This document shows, in pieces, positions 35,101 through 50,100 of a stretch of 64,000 nucleotides of DNA. Source of the stretch: Synchiropus splendidus (Eukaryota; Chordata; Actinopteri; Syngnathiformes; Callionymidae). The notes under the pieces were generated by a model that saw only the letters and a program-made list of their open reading frames with translations, did not search any database and had not been told where the DNA came from. Location of the stretch: positions 19,406,501 to 19,470,500 of the forward strand of contig NC_071349.1 in NCBI RefSeq assembly GCF_027744825.2, given 5' to 3'. The position numbers and the translations under genes are program-made. How positions within the stretch are numbered: the stretch's first letter is position 1; each line of letters begins with the position of its first letter.

Positions 35101-38100
35101 TTGGACTTTTGCTCTTCTTGATCTGCCGTTACTGTCTAGCATGAACCTTCCTGTCCTGGCAATTGGTTCCCTCAAAGATGACTTCGATGGCCCTCCAGGG
35201 CATTCCTCATCTCAGGTTTGAAACTGGAAAAATATATTTGTATCTATTTTTCTCTGCTGTTGGTGAGGCAGGCTGTTTCCTTATCGATAAATAGTCATCA
35301 TTAATTCATCTTATTCTTTATGGTAATTGCTTTATTGGCTTTTGGCTCCGGAGCTACTCTATTTTTCATCCCCTGAGGAGCTGTCACGTTCACGGTCACA
35401 GCCACATAGTTTCTCGAACATATGACCCACCGACTGGCGAGTCCCTCTTGTGTGTGACAAAAACAAGCCAGGCTGATATTATGTCTGACCAGAAGAGACT
35501 CAAGCCAGCTTGTTATTCAGCGGGATGAAGACGTCACACAAGCAGCGTCGTCTGGTAACTATCTGTTACAGGGTGAAGATTAGACTGGTGAGATGTGACA
35601 GTTTCTCTGCTCCTTTGAAAATATGTCGACGTGGAATAAGATGTTGCAGTGAACCAGTTTGCTCAGTAAACTTCCAAAATACAGGACATTTATTTTCTCC
35701 TGCACTTCTGCTCCAATTCCTCAAATCATTTTTAGTATTCCAACAACTTTTCTGTGTACATTAAGTCGACATTGCCTTTATGTTTGGACGAATATCTGGT
35801 TGTGTAGGTGGTGAGGAATATTAATACTGTTGTTGACCATAAGGTTTTCAAGTGAAGGAGTGAAAGGGGATGCATAATGGAAGTGAACATGCCTGCAATT
35901 ATGTTAATTCAATTCTAATGAGCATCCATATGTAAGCAATATTACTGAAGTTCTCCTTATCATATAGACACTGTTTTTCACCCGAGTTCCACAGGCATTA
36001 GATGAAAAGTGGGTGCACTGGGTCAGGTGGCCTGCTCCGGGACACCACAACAGCAAGGCTGGAGTGGGATTCAGACCGCCGACTCTGCGATGAGTGGATG
36101 ACCCACTCGACCTCCAGAGCCACTGTCAAATGTGGGAATTGACTTTAATGACAGCAGTGAGTTTTAGTTGTTGCTGTTGCAGTTTACTGAGCCGATGTCT
36201 TGTGCTCTATGAAGCATGTGTAAATGTGCTTGTATGTTTGGAAGACACACATCCGATCTCAAACCCCTGATGGACCTTTGGTCACCTGACCCATGAAGGT
36301 GCTAATCACGGTGTGTTTTCGTCTCAGAGACTACTGTAACATTGGGTATCAGTGAGAGAGTGACAGGAGGATGCAACATGCTGCTGCTCAGGAAAGATTG
36401 TGTTATCAGATATCCATGTGGTCACTCAAGTAGCATGCTGCTGCCATCTGTAGTTACAGTACCTGTTGACACACTGTTCAGATTTCACTTGGATGTTGGG
36501 AAAGCGTGTTGATGCCAAATGTGTAGGGGGACTCTTGCGTTACTGAGCATGAAGTCACTCCCATGTTGGTAAACATCAGTGACTTAATTTACCTAAAATA
36601 AGAAAAGAATTGTGTGTGTGTGTGATGTACCTTGGCAGCAACTCAATCTACACTTCTGGAAAACTCTGGTACAGTGTGCTTTATTCGCTGAAACAGGATG
36701 CTTAACCAGACCAATGAATATCTGGGTCGATCAGGAACGTATAGACCAGTGGAGCAGAAGATAGCAGCCATGTTGGATGCAGGGTGGATGTCAAGGCAGC
36801 TGCAGGCTGTCGGCAGGATGGTTTGTCTGAACCAGGGAAATCATCAAGAGTCAATTCTGCGCTCCGATTTTGCTAGTGGGCCATCTCCAGCCTTCTCGGT
36901 CAAAAATACAGCAGCCTAAGGGAGGATGGGGGATGGGCCGGTACACGGGAGAGGTTCGGGGTGAAGAGGGGGAAAGATCCAGCTCCAGGCAGCACACCAA
37001 GTGTGGACTATAATCTGACAGCATTCAGCCAAGACACATGCAGGGCTAAGACCAGGCACCCTACCAAGGCCGGGGCCTGCAGGGACATCCTTGTGAGAGC
37101 TAAGCCCTCAATGAGCCTGGAGCTCTGCCAGGAGCACACACACATTCACGCACTCATGCTGGCAAGCACATGCAACAATAACAACACACATGATTGCCCT
37201 AGACAAAGAGAGCACACGGCTGCAGTTAAAATGGCGTGTGGCTCTAATTTGCTGTGCGTTTGTCCCCCCACTCAAGTCTCAATGCTAACTAAATATTTAT
37301 GCTGTGGATAAATAGTTGATCTCACTATATTGACTGACATATCTTTCCCTCTCCTTCCTCTGTCACAGATTACGTTTATTTTGAGAACTCCTCCAGTAAC
37401 CCACTGCTCATCAGGAGGATAGAGGAGTTGAACAAGGTGAGTGTCGCCGCCCCCTGATGGAGTTCACGCTCCTCCCTCCGACCCTCCATCACGGATCTTT
37501 ATGTGACATTAGACAATGAGTAAAGGTGGATATATGCTGGAATAATCCGACTGAATCTTCTCGTCTGACTGTGATAATGAACCACAGCAAAACACAGCTC
37601 CATATTCATGTGGGGGCTCTTGCATAAAATTTGAAAATCTTCTCTTCTGGATTCTCTCCTTCCTTTAGTGCTCCACAGGCGACGAGCTCAAATGTTGTCG
37701 GCAAACTTGGAACAGAACTGCTGAATAAATGGAGTGTTTAATATTGTTGATGTTTGATGAGAACCGTTTATGTTTAACACGTGATAGTTTAGGCAGCAAA
37801 ATCAATTTCTCAACATTAGATTAATCAACCTATGCAATCAAAGCAGTACCGCAAACATTTTCAGTTAAACATCTGACAGTGTATATGCCAGCATTTAATC
37901 CTGATTTAAAACTGTGTGTTCCACAGTCGACACGAGCCAGACGTCATTGTGGGGCGCGTCCATCAGAGCTGAGGACGCGAACTGGAAATGACTTTTTAAT
38001 GTAGACCTCTGAGATCGTCCAAAATGAATGAGCGAGGGTAGGACCCAAGAGGTCAATGAGAAATGCTGCTCAAATGCAACCGAAGACATTGAAAGAAACA

Positions 38101-41100
38101 CAATAAGCAGCTCAGTGTGATGCACCCATAACACGTGCTTGCAATTTCATCATGTTTTAGTTCCAGCAAGTCATGTAAACTAGTCTTGTCATTTTGATTT
38201 AAAAATAAATGCTTCAGCTCACACAGTAAATGCCTGTTTTCAGAAGGGCATACTATTTTTAGACAAACATGTAGCTAAGGTGCCACTGCTCTGGCTTTGA
38301 ACCAATCACATGGGAGGGGTTGGGTCAGTTCCACAGTATCTCATGTCACAATGCAGTCCAGGGGAGCTTTTTAAAACTGTCCGTCTGTTAAAGATGAACA
38401 GTTCCGGTCAACATGCAACATCACAGGCAGGCCAAAGTCCGTTTTCCTCTGAGAATTGTGAGGTTAATACAGACCTTTCTGTACTCAAAAAAAAACAATT
38501 TTCACAACATGTTTCATCCGTCCAAGATAAACCCTCAACACAGTGCAGTTGAAGATGCAGTAGATAATTGTCTCTGTGGACCAGTTAAAAGGTCTCGCTG
38601 TCTGTCACTGGTTCCGGTTCTTCTCGGTCTAAGATGGAGGCGGTTTGATTGACACAGAGCTCAGAGGGAGACTTCTGTTTTCTCTGTCACCAGCAGCCTC
38701 TGTTCTCCGCGGGGACTTTCAGGTGTCTGATCTCTGGCGTCTCACTCTTCAAAGTTGTTTCGGTCAAAGAAACGGCTCTGATTATCTTCACTGCTTTTTT
38801 ATGTTTCGATAAAGAAACATCGGTGATAGAACTTGTTAGTTGTACTTCAAACATCGAGCAGTGACTGAGCTGAAGACACGTGATCGTGGTAAATGAAGGA
38901 ACATTTCTTTGTGGTTGGTAAAACGGCCAAGTGTGTGATGTTCTGAAGGAACGTTCCAGACAGTTGCTGATAATCACATTGCTGAATTAGAAAAAAAGAG
39001 GTGTTTTTTTATTATCTTGCCAATGATTGATTGGTTAACTGAAGGACATTTCAGGTCACATGACCTGCCCTGAATTCCTTCATAAAACTCAAAATACAAT
39101 TGAATCCATGGAATAAATCAACTTTCCCCTTTTCAAAAATCTCAGAGTTCAGGAGGTGACAAGTCAGCATGGTTTAGTGGTTGGAGCGAAGCACCAGGTG
39201 GCGATGTAGAGTCCAAGTTCTAGACATGTTGACGTTGCTGTGGTTAAAGCTGCCCCTTGGGTGCTGACTAATGGCAACATTTCAGTTCCCATGACTGGTT
39301 TATTCATCATTAATTTCTAATGGATATGTGCATCAATGAATGAGCTTGTCACCCTTATGGAATTTGTCTGTGCTACTTCCTGGTTGGCTGCTCCTGATCC
39401 ACCTAGTAGGACTGTATCAGCGATCTGACCAAGTGCTAAAGATGTTAAAATATGTCTCAGACTTTCAGCTCTCCGAGAGCTTATTTACTTGGTTATTGTT
39501 ATTATTTCTGACCTGAGTGGTCATGCGTGTGATTTAGCATTCACACAGTCTTCCATGCCAAATGAATAATGTTGAGTTGAAAGCGTCTTGCTTCTCATTA
39601 GCTGTCTGGCCTGAGCGATGATACTATCTTCGCCATCCTCCACATTTGCTAAGAAAACGTCCTCAGACATTTTTGTTGTTTTGGAAAATCACTTTGTTCT
39701 CGCTGCATTTGCAGCCAAACTTAAGAATGAGTCTCTTTTATTAGGTTCAGCATGCGTGCGTGTCTATGAATATGTGTGTGTGGGTGCTCAGTGTGCGGCA
39801 CTACTTGTTGCCATGGTAACGTTGATTGTCTCTGGTTTGCAGACAGCCAATGGGAACGTGGAGGCCAAAGTGGTGTGTTTTTACCGGCGCAGGGACATCT
39901 CTAGCACACTCATCGCCCTGGCAGACAAGCACGCAAGTGAGTGTTCAACCGAAACCAGCGAGCAGCAGCCAGTCAAACCTGCCTCCGACCGTTTCTTTCA
40001 CATCATAGTGGACTTTCGCTGGAAAGTGCTGCGTGATTGACAGCACGTTTCGTTAGCGATGCACCGTTACCTGCAAACACAGCGCCCCCTGCTCACTCAC
40101 ACCCTTGTGTGTCTTCATGCTCGTCTTGGTTTTTATCATTATTAATAATGAGGATCTTTAGACATGCTGCAAGCCGGATGGAGAGATTGAGCCGCTCATC
40201 AAGCACAAGCAGAGTCCAATAATAGGAAGTGCTTATTGACACGAATTAAGGCTGTAGTTTCAATGATGATTCTGAAAGAAGTTTGATCGTTGTTGAGGAC
40301 ACGAGGCGCAGTGCTATTCACTGTGTGAGCACTGAGTGATGGTGAAGACGAACTGGTTGTGTTTGGTGGTGTGTTGTCTTTGGGGGTAGATGTGAAGCTC
40401 GTCCCTGGTTCAGATGGGGGTACATGTTTACGTTTGAAGTCTGTGTCCATGCAAGCGTATCACATTCTGGCAATTCCCCGAAAGAAGGCTTGAAGTGGTG
40501 AACGTGTGGGTAGAGTGGTCATTTCGGACCACCCTGATTTGTGTTTGTGTGCGTGGTCAGTACAGTTGTTTTCTCTGTTTTACACAGTTTCAAAAAGGCA
40601 AAGCTAACATTGTTTTCTTTCCTGAGATGCTTTAGAAATCAGTGTTTGTTTTAAATTATGATGATGGGAGAGACAGCTCTGTCTGCGAGCAGAGGCAGAC
40701 TAGACGTGCTGCAGTTTTGGCTGCTATAACGCGCTCCACTGCTGACATAAAGATAAATGTTCTATACTGATGTTTCCTGCCGAGAAGTAAAGTTTGTCGA
40801 GGTTTGCAGCCTTGTGGTTGAAACTGTTTTCCCAGCTGCACTGTGGCACTGGGCTTGCTGACATTTGATTTGTGTTAAGAAGTACAAGCGCTGAACACAG
40901 CTTGGGTGTGGACTGTATCCTGTTTCTGTAGCCCATCTGTGTTACCCTGAACATATACTACTATAGATGATTTTTTTTTTTTTGGAAATACACTTGGGTG
41001 CAGTCACCAAACCAAAGTGAACTTTATGGCTCACCAGTGAGCACGAGTGTGTGTGTCTTTATGAGTGTGACTCATTGATCAAATATTTTGCTTGCAGAGA

Positions 41101-44100
41101 TTCTAAGTTTCCCTGAAAAGTGGCCTCTAAATGCCTTTAGCCCCTCCCATGTGGCTATGACGAGTCATGTGATAGGTTGCTGTAAGTGGTGGAGTCAGCA
41201 TTTTTACCTTTGGACTTGGAATGAGTTCAAAGTTTTACAAACCCTGTTGAAATAAAAACTTAAATGGTCCAAAATGCAGCTAGGACATAAGACTAAACTG
41301 TGTATCCAAGCGTCTTCCGACAGTTTCCATGTACAACCATACATAACATGGTGATCTGTGTTGTGACTCTCACCTGTGCCTGCAGGTGTGCCACTTGAAG
41401 GACCACTTGTGATGATGGGTTAGTGAGCCAAGTCACAATATAACACTATACTTCCGGTCCCCTAGAAGGTCGACAGGTTTCATGATGAGGGCACCTTTAC
41501 TTGTTGAAAGCAGATAGAATTTTTATGCTCACCCGGTGCAGTGCAAGGAATAAATCCATGTTGCTGGCTTGCATTCTAAATGGCGCTCCATATGTTTGCC
41601 TACTTTGAATAAACAAAACTATTTTTCTCTTCCTTCCCTCATATCAAGTATTTGAGACTTGGACTTCTTTTGTTGTCATGGGCCATTTGTCCAACATGTT
41701 TGACTCCACTGCATAAACAAGCTCAATCATCAAGCCAGTTTAAGAAAGGAGGCGCTGTGCTGTGCCCCCCTCTCCTCTGCTTCTTGTCCACCAGCCAGCC
41801 TTCTCATCTCCTTCTTCCTCCCCTCCCCATTTCAGTCCTGTAAGTCGACCCATTCATCAATAATTGATAATTGGCTGGGACAGGTGAGATGGAGAGGCAA
41901 TTTGCAGAGAGCATGGGTGCAGTGCCAGGAGATTGGCTCGGAGGAGGAGAGGACGAAGCTGAGGTTGAAGAGTTGAGTTTCAACTGGGATGCAGAGCCAC
42001 GTACTCGGACGAACATCGTCCACAGTAGTGCTGCAGAGTATCTGTTACTCCATTTATAAAAGACAACAATGCGACAGCCTCAGTTATCGATGAAATGTAC
42101 TCCTATTTTTTAAAGACGTGGTTGTAATGTTTGTAAGTATGACTGACAGTGTTCTGTCAGTTCTATTTTGGGGTGAAGTTGTGGCTGTGCGAATCGATGA
42201 GTGAGAATGAGAGTGCGAGAGAGTCTGTGTGGTAAAACGAAACAGAACACGAGCACCTGCAAAATAGTAAAAAGGGCTTTAATAGTTGCACAGAACATTG
42301 AGTGTTATGTTTAATACTTAACCTTTCTGGAAAGTAACAGAGTGGAAGGATTACGTATGTGGATGTTTACAGACATCAGTGTTGATTATAGCAGAGAGCT
42401 ATAAAGGCACCATCATGAGTTGGAACTGTCCAGCACATGTACAGGAGACATGGTCATCTTGCTGTTTAACTTCATTTCAAATCCAGTCATAAGACGAACG
42501 CAGTTCTAGCTGTCTGATAAAATCGTCCCTCCTTCCTTCACATCCGGCTGCGTCGCCACCAGTGAAGCTCACTCGCTGACAATCTCGAGATGATACAAGC
42601 TCGCAACATACTTTGACTCTTGACAGTAACATGTGCTCGTTGTCATGTACAACACAGTAACATGTGCTCGTTGTCATGTACAACTCAGTACAGTGACTGG
42701 ATTTGAGCCTTAGTGCAGCTAACTTTTTAAATGTAAACGGCTCAGTAGAACTCACAAATTCAAATTTTCCAACAATCTAGCAGTAGAATCTTTTCTTTCT
42801 TTGAATATTTTACTTTATTGTAAAACTTCAGAGTTTACTTTAATCAAAAAAAATTCTCTGCTGATACATCTGACTCACAACACTTACTCCCTAGCTGTTA
42901 GTACAGTGCTTCCACTGAAGGTTGAACTGGAAGGGCAGCGCCACCCCTAGTCTTGGAGGAGACATTTCACCATAACCCAGAATGAGCAAAACCATTAAAA
43001 AGTCATTTTTGTAAGACGAAACTTGAGTGGAGAATTATTGCAAATTCCGATGTGCGGTTGTGTGGAGCTTTGAAACACATAATTGAAGTGCAAGTTTACA
43101 GAATGTGAATGACTGAATTGCCAGTAATCATTGTGCATTAAGTCCATCAACCTCACGTTCTTGATGTGTTTCATCCTCCATGAACAAACGCCTTATTTAC
43201 TCAAGCCTCCATTGTTTTGCATTGCCTCGAGTGAAACTTGTCGTTCATCCCTCTTTTGAGTTACTCTCTGTTTTGACCTCAGATTTATTGAAATACCCCT
43301 AGTTACCTCCAAGATTGCTTGAACTACAACGCTGCGTCCAACACACTCCTGTTGTCTGCGAGACAGGATGTTTTTTAAATTCAAATTAAGCATGTGATAA
43401 ATAATACAAGCAGCGAGCGGGAATGGGAGACGCAAACAACCTCATCAGTCACTGTCTGCCGAGATGTGGCCGAGCATCTTTTATTCCCTCAGCTTTGGAG
43501 CCTGATGAAGAAAACATTCCATGATTCCTCTCTCTGTTTAAAATGATGACTTCAAATTTCACCTTGCTGGTTTGCTGCCGAGCATTTGCGTGTGTTTTAA
43601 CTTATCAAAATAGAAAATAACTGAAACAGAATAACTAAATGCTGCTATGAAGTCAGAAAACAATATATTGCTTGTTGTTTTTGCTGGCTTTTACTCAGCT
43701 GCATCAGAAGTGTAGTGTACTTACTTGTCCCACATACTTAATATTTAGATTATGCTGATGAAGTTTCCATTATTATTTGAAAAAGACCCAAAAGTGCCGA
43801 CATCTATTTACATTGTAGGAACTCTCTTGCCTTGTGGAGATGATTCAACACAGGACAACAAAACAAAGCAGATGTGGGATTTTGGCTGCATCTCTGTCTT
43901 CAGCACTGAGTTAGTGAGTCTCTCACAATGTTCCGCCTCAAGTCTCTCACTGAGTCCATAACACATTCAACAGTGATATTCAATTTATAAAGTGAGCTAT
44001 GATAATCTATGTATATTAATTCTCTCTCTAATATTTGGTTACATGCTGTAGTGAGTATTTGAACATGTTAGTCTTCATCTTACGTTTTTTGAAGACCATG

Positions 44101-47100
44101 GGTAACGTCCTTATATTTAATCAGTAGGTTCACAGTAATCCAGGTTAGATCTGGGTCCTTCTGCCTCAGATGAAATTTGCCACAGTTTCATTTTCTGAAG
44201 ACCAGAGGTTGAAGGCAGCATCAGGGACAGTGACTTATTTCCTCCCCAGTTGCATACGACATAAAGACTTTGTCATCAGAACCATTGAAGGTGAATGAGT
44301 GAATGTTGTGTGCGCCTTGATTTCCTGTTTTATTACGAACTTGCCGTTAAAGTCTGTGGGCTGCTACTTGCCCAGTTCTACTGTGTGAAGTGAGGGCGGC
44401 TGTGTCAGCAGATGACTTCCTAGATTGTGTTGAGATAAGATCTGAGGTTGTGACACAAGTTTGCAACCACGAGGACCAGTTACAGCTTCTAAATATATAT
44501 GAATTCTTGTATACCAGCTATCGGAGGGGCTCCTAAAAATGATATCGTGATGCAGTGAAAATAGTGCTGATCACCCCTCAGCTGAAAGTACTGGCCTTGG
44601 AGGGCGTCTCGGCCAATTGCTTGGTCTGTTTACCTGATGTAAGAGCCTAAATACAAGTTAAAACTTGAAAGCAGGGCCTCCCCATGATGTGCTTTCATGT
44701 GTATTCCTATCTTGAAAGAATAATATTTGTAGATTTCAGAGGGGCTCCGGTATGGTAAATGAATGTTTTCCTCACTAGTCACAGCTAAGTCATTGTGAAT
44801 TGGTAGATGCTAACGGCCAGGAGTGGAGGGCTGTTTGTGATGGAAATGCTATTGTGCCTCACGCTGGGCATCACCGGCACACGTGCGTGAAAAAGACCGT
44901 AATGATGTTCGACCTGGACAGATAAACCCCTCACCCCGCAGCTCCACCCACTTGTCTAATTTAATACTCGCCGCACAATTTCCCTTTTCATGATTGCAAT
45001 TGAACTATGGTGATTATGTTATTTTCATGTGGCGCATGATCGGTCCCCGAGTGTGGCGTGTGGCGAGTGCCGAGCTTTTATTGATTTTGGCCACACATCT
45101 CTCCTGAAAAATCCCCCTGATTGCTTTTGTTCTGCTGCCCGTCTCCCCCGTTCGCTTCCTCTAATGAAACTCCAAATGAATTGGAGCTCATACCGCTCTC
45201 TGGCGCAGGGTCTCGTGTTCTCCATGCTCTCTTTACCAGCCTCTCACTTTCTCTCTCTGGACTGATTTTTCTGTGGCTTATGCCCAGCTTCATATGAAGT
45301 CCACAACGCATTACTTTTATCACCATAGTCCATTGCTCCTTCCAACCATCATATCTCAAGGGACAGGTGATGCCAAGACCAGCAGCTACATCAATTCTTC
45401 CTCTAGGACTCAGACGCTTGAACTGTTCCCGTTGGCTAATGCCTTTCCATCACTTCACTCATCCATCCATCCATTCACCATTTCATCCTTGCTTCCTTCT
45501 TTCCTTCCTTAGAGAACATTTGTCAGTGCACCAGTTGCAGATGCCCCACCTTCTACGATATGGTGTCATCACCAAAACATCCAAGATAGAGGATTGCACT
45601 GATGTTGCTCGCTGCTCATTGGCTTGTGCCCCCTCTCTTCTCAGGAGAGCTGGAGGAGGAGATGGAGAACCCAGAGGTTGCCGACCTCCCGGAGAAACAG
45701 AAGCACCAGCTGAGACACAGAGAGCTGTTCCTGTCCCGCCAACTGGAGTCTTTACCTGCCACACATATCAGGTACACCTGAAACATTAAATGCCAGCAAC
45801 CGTCGTGGAAGGTTGTTGCAAATCAGAATGAGATGAGCTGCTAAATAATGATCAGCTGTGAATTATCATTATATAATACAACCGTTAAATTAGCGGTACA
45901 GATCACGCTGATGCTCATTGACTCATTGACATTGTCTCCTCCGTCCTGCAGGGGGAAGTGCTGCGTGACGCTACTCAATGAGACAGAGGCACTGACGTCA
46001 TATTTGGACCGAGAGGTGAGCCGATCAATGTGACCCTTTTCAAGTTCTTACCTCCTTTCTGGGCTCCTTTTCAAGTTCTTACCTCCCTCAGCTCCCCACT
46101 TGAATATCATGTAGATTAGGGCTGCTATTTTCAGATGCTTTTAAATGTAGTCATTCATTCACCGACTTTGTTGCAACGTTTTAGCAGTAGCTTCAATTAA
46201 TCAATGATCTAAAAAGTGGCGATTTACTCCTTGCCGTTGCTGAAACAGCGGTCTATTTACATGTTACGTTGTCATGGCAACCAACCAACCAAACAAACAA
46301 AAGTTGTCATTAAATGGTGCAATGATGGAGATAAGATTCAAAAACTTGGTTGAGCATGACGTCCAAACACAACCTGAAACCCGCTTGTTTGTTTTTTTTC
46401 CTAAAAAAACGCTCAGCCAGCCATAAACTTGCTCGGTCACTTGACTTTATTGTGTGTATCAGGACGCCTTTTTCTACTCGCTGGTGTACGACCCCCAACA
46501 GAAGACTCTGCTGGCGGATAAAGGAGAGATCCGTGTGGGGAACAAGTACCAGGCAGACATCACTGATCTCCTCAAAGAAGGTCAGTTGTGCTCTGCTGCC
46601 ATGTTTGTGTCGTGCCGTAAGGTGGAAGCAGTGCAGCTGTCTGCGGACCATCACTCCTGTTAGCTCACCACTGTATTGTTTCATTTATGATTAGTGTAAG
46701 TTGTCCCATCTGATCTGATAGATTTTCAGCTGCAGCTGAAGCCGTTTGTTGTCACATACTCGGGACTGTTCAGACGCCAGGTTTGAATTCAGTGTTTTGC
46801 CAGAACTTAATTCTCAGCAGGTGGTAAAAGCAGCAAAATTGCAATTAGCGCACCGTGGGACTGGAAGCGCTCTAATTAAACGCCTGCTAATGAAATTCTC
46901 TTACATGTGTTTAGACGCTGCGGCAGGTTGGCGGCTGGTACACTCAGACAGGCGCTTTGACAAAAGCCCAACTATTCTGCTCTGGGATTCATTAAAGCTT
47001 AACATGAGGCCTTCAGGGAGATGCTTGTGATGGTGCGCTCACACAACCTCTTTGACCCCTGAAACTCTGTTCTCCGGAAGGTGAGGAGGATGAGCGGGAC

Positions 47101-50100
47101 CTGGAGAAGCTGGAGGAGAAGATTTGGGATCCCAGTAGCTTGCTGACTGAGAAACAGATTGACCAGTTTTTAGTTGTCGCTCGGTAAGTCCCTCCGAGGT
47201 TTTTCCTTTCATTCATGCCTTCTTTGCTGACTTGGAGAAGGAAAGCTACTCTGCTCGCCATTTTCTGTCATTTGTCAAAGAGGCTAACACCATTGCATAC
47301 CTCAGATGCGGGATTCTCCCTAGTGCTTTAGCAGCGATGGGGCCCCTACACTGGGATTTTGACCCCCCGGTTTTCAGCTGTGTGTGTGAAGCTATTAGTG
47401 AAAAAAAGGTTGTATAATTGAAAAACAGTTTCCTACCTTCTGTATGACCCCCCTGGTTAACAAATGTATTTCTTCTACCTTGTCAGTATCAATAACAACT
47501 CAGTATCGCTGTCTCTTCTAACTCTGTTTCCTGAGGCTCGAGTGATGGCCTGATGAGGCTTCATGAAACGTGTCTTCATTTTCAGAGCCCACTCTTGTCA
47601 CTCTGCTCTAAAATCTCAGGATTCGACTGACTATATAATTGAAACCTCACTTTACTTAACTTTAGAGCGCCACCTCCTGAGCTCCTAAGGAGAGGATGCT
47701 GTCTCATGAAGCCTCATTGGTCCATCACAAGTGACCACTTCTGTGCGATAAAGCGTCTCTTTAACTCCAGCTGATGATACTGTCACAGTCGTCGCCACTC
47801 TGCCTGCACTCTCTTCTTCACCCTTCCACGTCTCTTTCTGTCACTCCAGAAGATCAAGCCTTTTTTACAGCCTCTCCTCCCTCATCTGAACTCTTCCTCT
47901 CCCTAATGCAAACACATTCTCTGCCTTGCTTCGAGTAACTGCTGTCGAGCTCATGCCTGCACCTCTCCAGTTTCTCCTCCACCTCCTTCTTACTTTCATG
48001 TTTAATCACTTAATCATACTCAAACATCATTGCCCATGGGGTCTCCTGCCTAGATACTCTGTCAAAGAACTTGAATAACTTGTAGACTAAAAAGAGAATA
48101 TTTTCCTTCAACGCCGTTACAAAGTATGATGTCATTATTATGCTGGTTTTGATGTGAAAGTGACATAAAAGAATGTACATTTTGTGTTTATTTTGTGCTT
48201 GTGCCCTGCAGGTCAGTAGGTACGTTTGCGCGAGCGTTAGACTGCAGCAGTTCCGTCCGCCAGCCAAGCCTCCACATGAGCGCAGCAGCAGCCTCCAGAG
48301 ACATTACCCTGGTGAGTTATCTCACTGTACACACACACACACACACACACACACAAATGTACAGTATGGCCTTCAGATGAAGCCCTCATCAGACCTGAGG
48401 TGGAAGAAGGAGTAAAATCAGAATCAAAGAGAAGCATGTGTGCTTGGTTTGCCATAACAGGCTCCAGCATCCTGGAGCGGGTGAATCCTGCCCTAGATCT
48501 TCTCCTCGCGTATAAAAAATAGATGAGCGGCCTTCGAGCTGCCCACGCGCTTAAACGCATCCAAATCTGCCACTGACGACGCAACGATTTCCCTTCCTCC
48601 GTCTGTAGTTCCACGCCATGGACACGCTCTACGCCATGAGCTACGACATGACCCGAGCCATCGCAGCGCTGGTGCCTCAGGGCGGACCTGTCCTCTGCAG
48701 AGACGAGATGGAGGAGTGGAGCGCGTCGGAAGCAAACCTTTTTGAAGAAGCTCTGGAGAAATACGGCAAAGACTTCACTGACATCCAGCAGGATTTCGTG
48801 AGTGGAAAACGAATATTTAACAGCTGCTGCAGCCCAAGTGGAGAAGTGGGTCTTATGATAGCCCTTAGCATTAGTGTTGACTTTTTTATGTTTTAACTGT
48901 AACAACAGTTTATACAGTCTAGCAGGTTAGATACAATCTAGTTCATACCACGTGTGCAGAGTAATGACTTAATAATTACACTTGAGTTAGTAATATTTAA
49001 TATTTATTTAAAATGTCCCTTATGAAATGGCATTTTAGTCAAGTGTGATGTTAATCTGAAACAGTAAAAAAAATGCTGTGCTGAATTTTTGTGCGCGGAC
49101 TCCAGGGTCCACTTTTAAATGCTAGTATTAAATTTGAGACTTGATCCAGGTCGGGGGCACTTGATGACAATAATCCAAGACGACAAAAACAGTTTTGTTA
49201 GGCTTTTTTTAAATCCTCCATGACCTTGAAAAGCGCCCCATCAGTTATTAATATTTTTGCCTTATATCCTCATGTATGAGGTCTATTAAATCAAATTTCA
49301 TTATCGTCTTCACTTTCTAAAATTGTATTCTTAAGACGCTGCATCAATAAATTGTGACCTACCTGGTATTCACCATTAACAATATTGGACCTGAAAAATC
49401 TCAAGTTCGGCTCTTAGAACTTGAAGCTGCGAGTCCCGACTCTATTGTCTCTCCGTGTGCGTCACTCCTCCACCTGGTGGCAAGTTATCGTCACTGCGAC
49501 TCCCTCTTTTTTCCACGAAGGCTCTTTTCTTCCAGCAGCACTGAACCATGTGAAGGGGTGTGGCCTCTACTTGAAACTCATTTTCAGCCAGTCTTCTGAG
49601 CACAAGAAACCCAATGTTTGTGCCTTTAAGTAAAAGTGTTTCATCAACTTTTCTCTTCTGTTTCAGTTACCGTGGAAATCTTTGACAAGTATTATTGAGT
49701 ATTACTACATGTGGAAGACCACAGACAGATATGTTCAGCAGGTGTGCACCACTTCAATCTTGTTTAGTGACTTCTAACAGCTTGAACATCACTTAAGTAT
49801 GTGTCTGACTCATGGTTTTTTTAAATTGATTCATTGTGTCTTCCCTCCAGAAACGATTAAAAGCAGCTGAGGCAGAGAGCAAGTTGAAGCAGGTCTACAT
49901 CCCTAACTAGTAAGAATCACGTTTGTTACACACAGTGGAAGTGGAAGTCCCGACTGGCCTGTAGAGCCGCTCATCTTTCTCCTCCTGCAGCAACAAGCCA
50001 AACCCCAACCAGCTGTGTAACAATGTTAAGCCGCCTCTGATGAACGGGTCGGCCAGCACGGCCGCGCCAGGTGCCCCAGCTTCAGCGGCAGGTCAAGGCC

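Larger units (their letters stand above)
29172..37368 (+). other. mta1: MTA gene intron 1 (8.2 kb)
   Basis: This is the largest intron of the gene. It starts GTGAGCG and ends TCACAG. It contains a GAT/GGT repeat at 29284-29316, a (GT)n run at 36611-36624 and a tRNA-like SINE fragment at 36055-36125. I found no nested gene: the 150-codon frame at 30637 and the 116-codon frame at 36961 have no recognisable domain. Large first introns often hold enhancers, but none can be named from this sequence. Confidence 0.6.

Noticed and set aside
36055..36125. A functional tRNA gene
   Set aside because: The box B-like sequence is present but degenerate, and the arms do not fold into a full cloverleaf, so I called a SINE fragment.
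39618..40040. 140-codon frame as a separate gene
   Set aside because: It is MTA exon 3 read with flanking intron. The exon is clearly bounded by TTTGCAG and GTGAGTG.
48237..48905. 222-codon minus-strand frame
   Set aside because: Antisense to MTA exons 8 and 9 and the intervening CA repeat; the CVCVCVCV run is the repeat translated.
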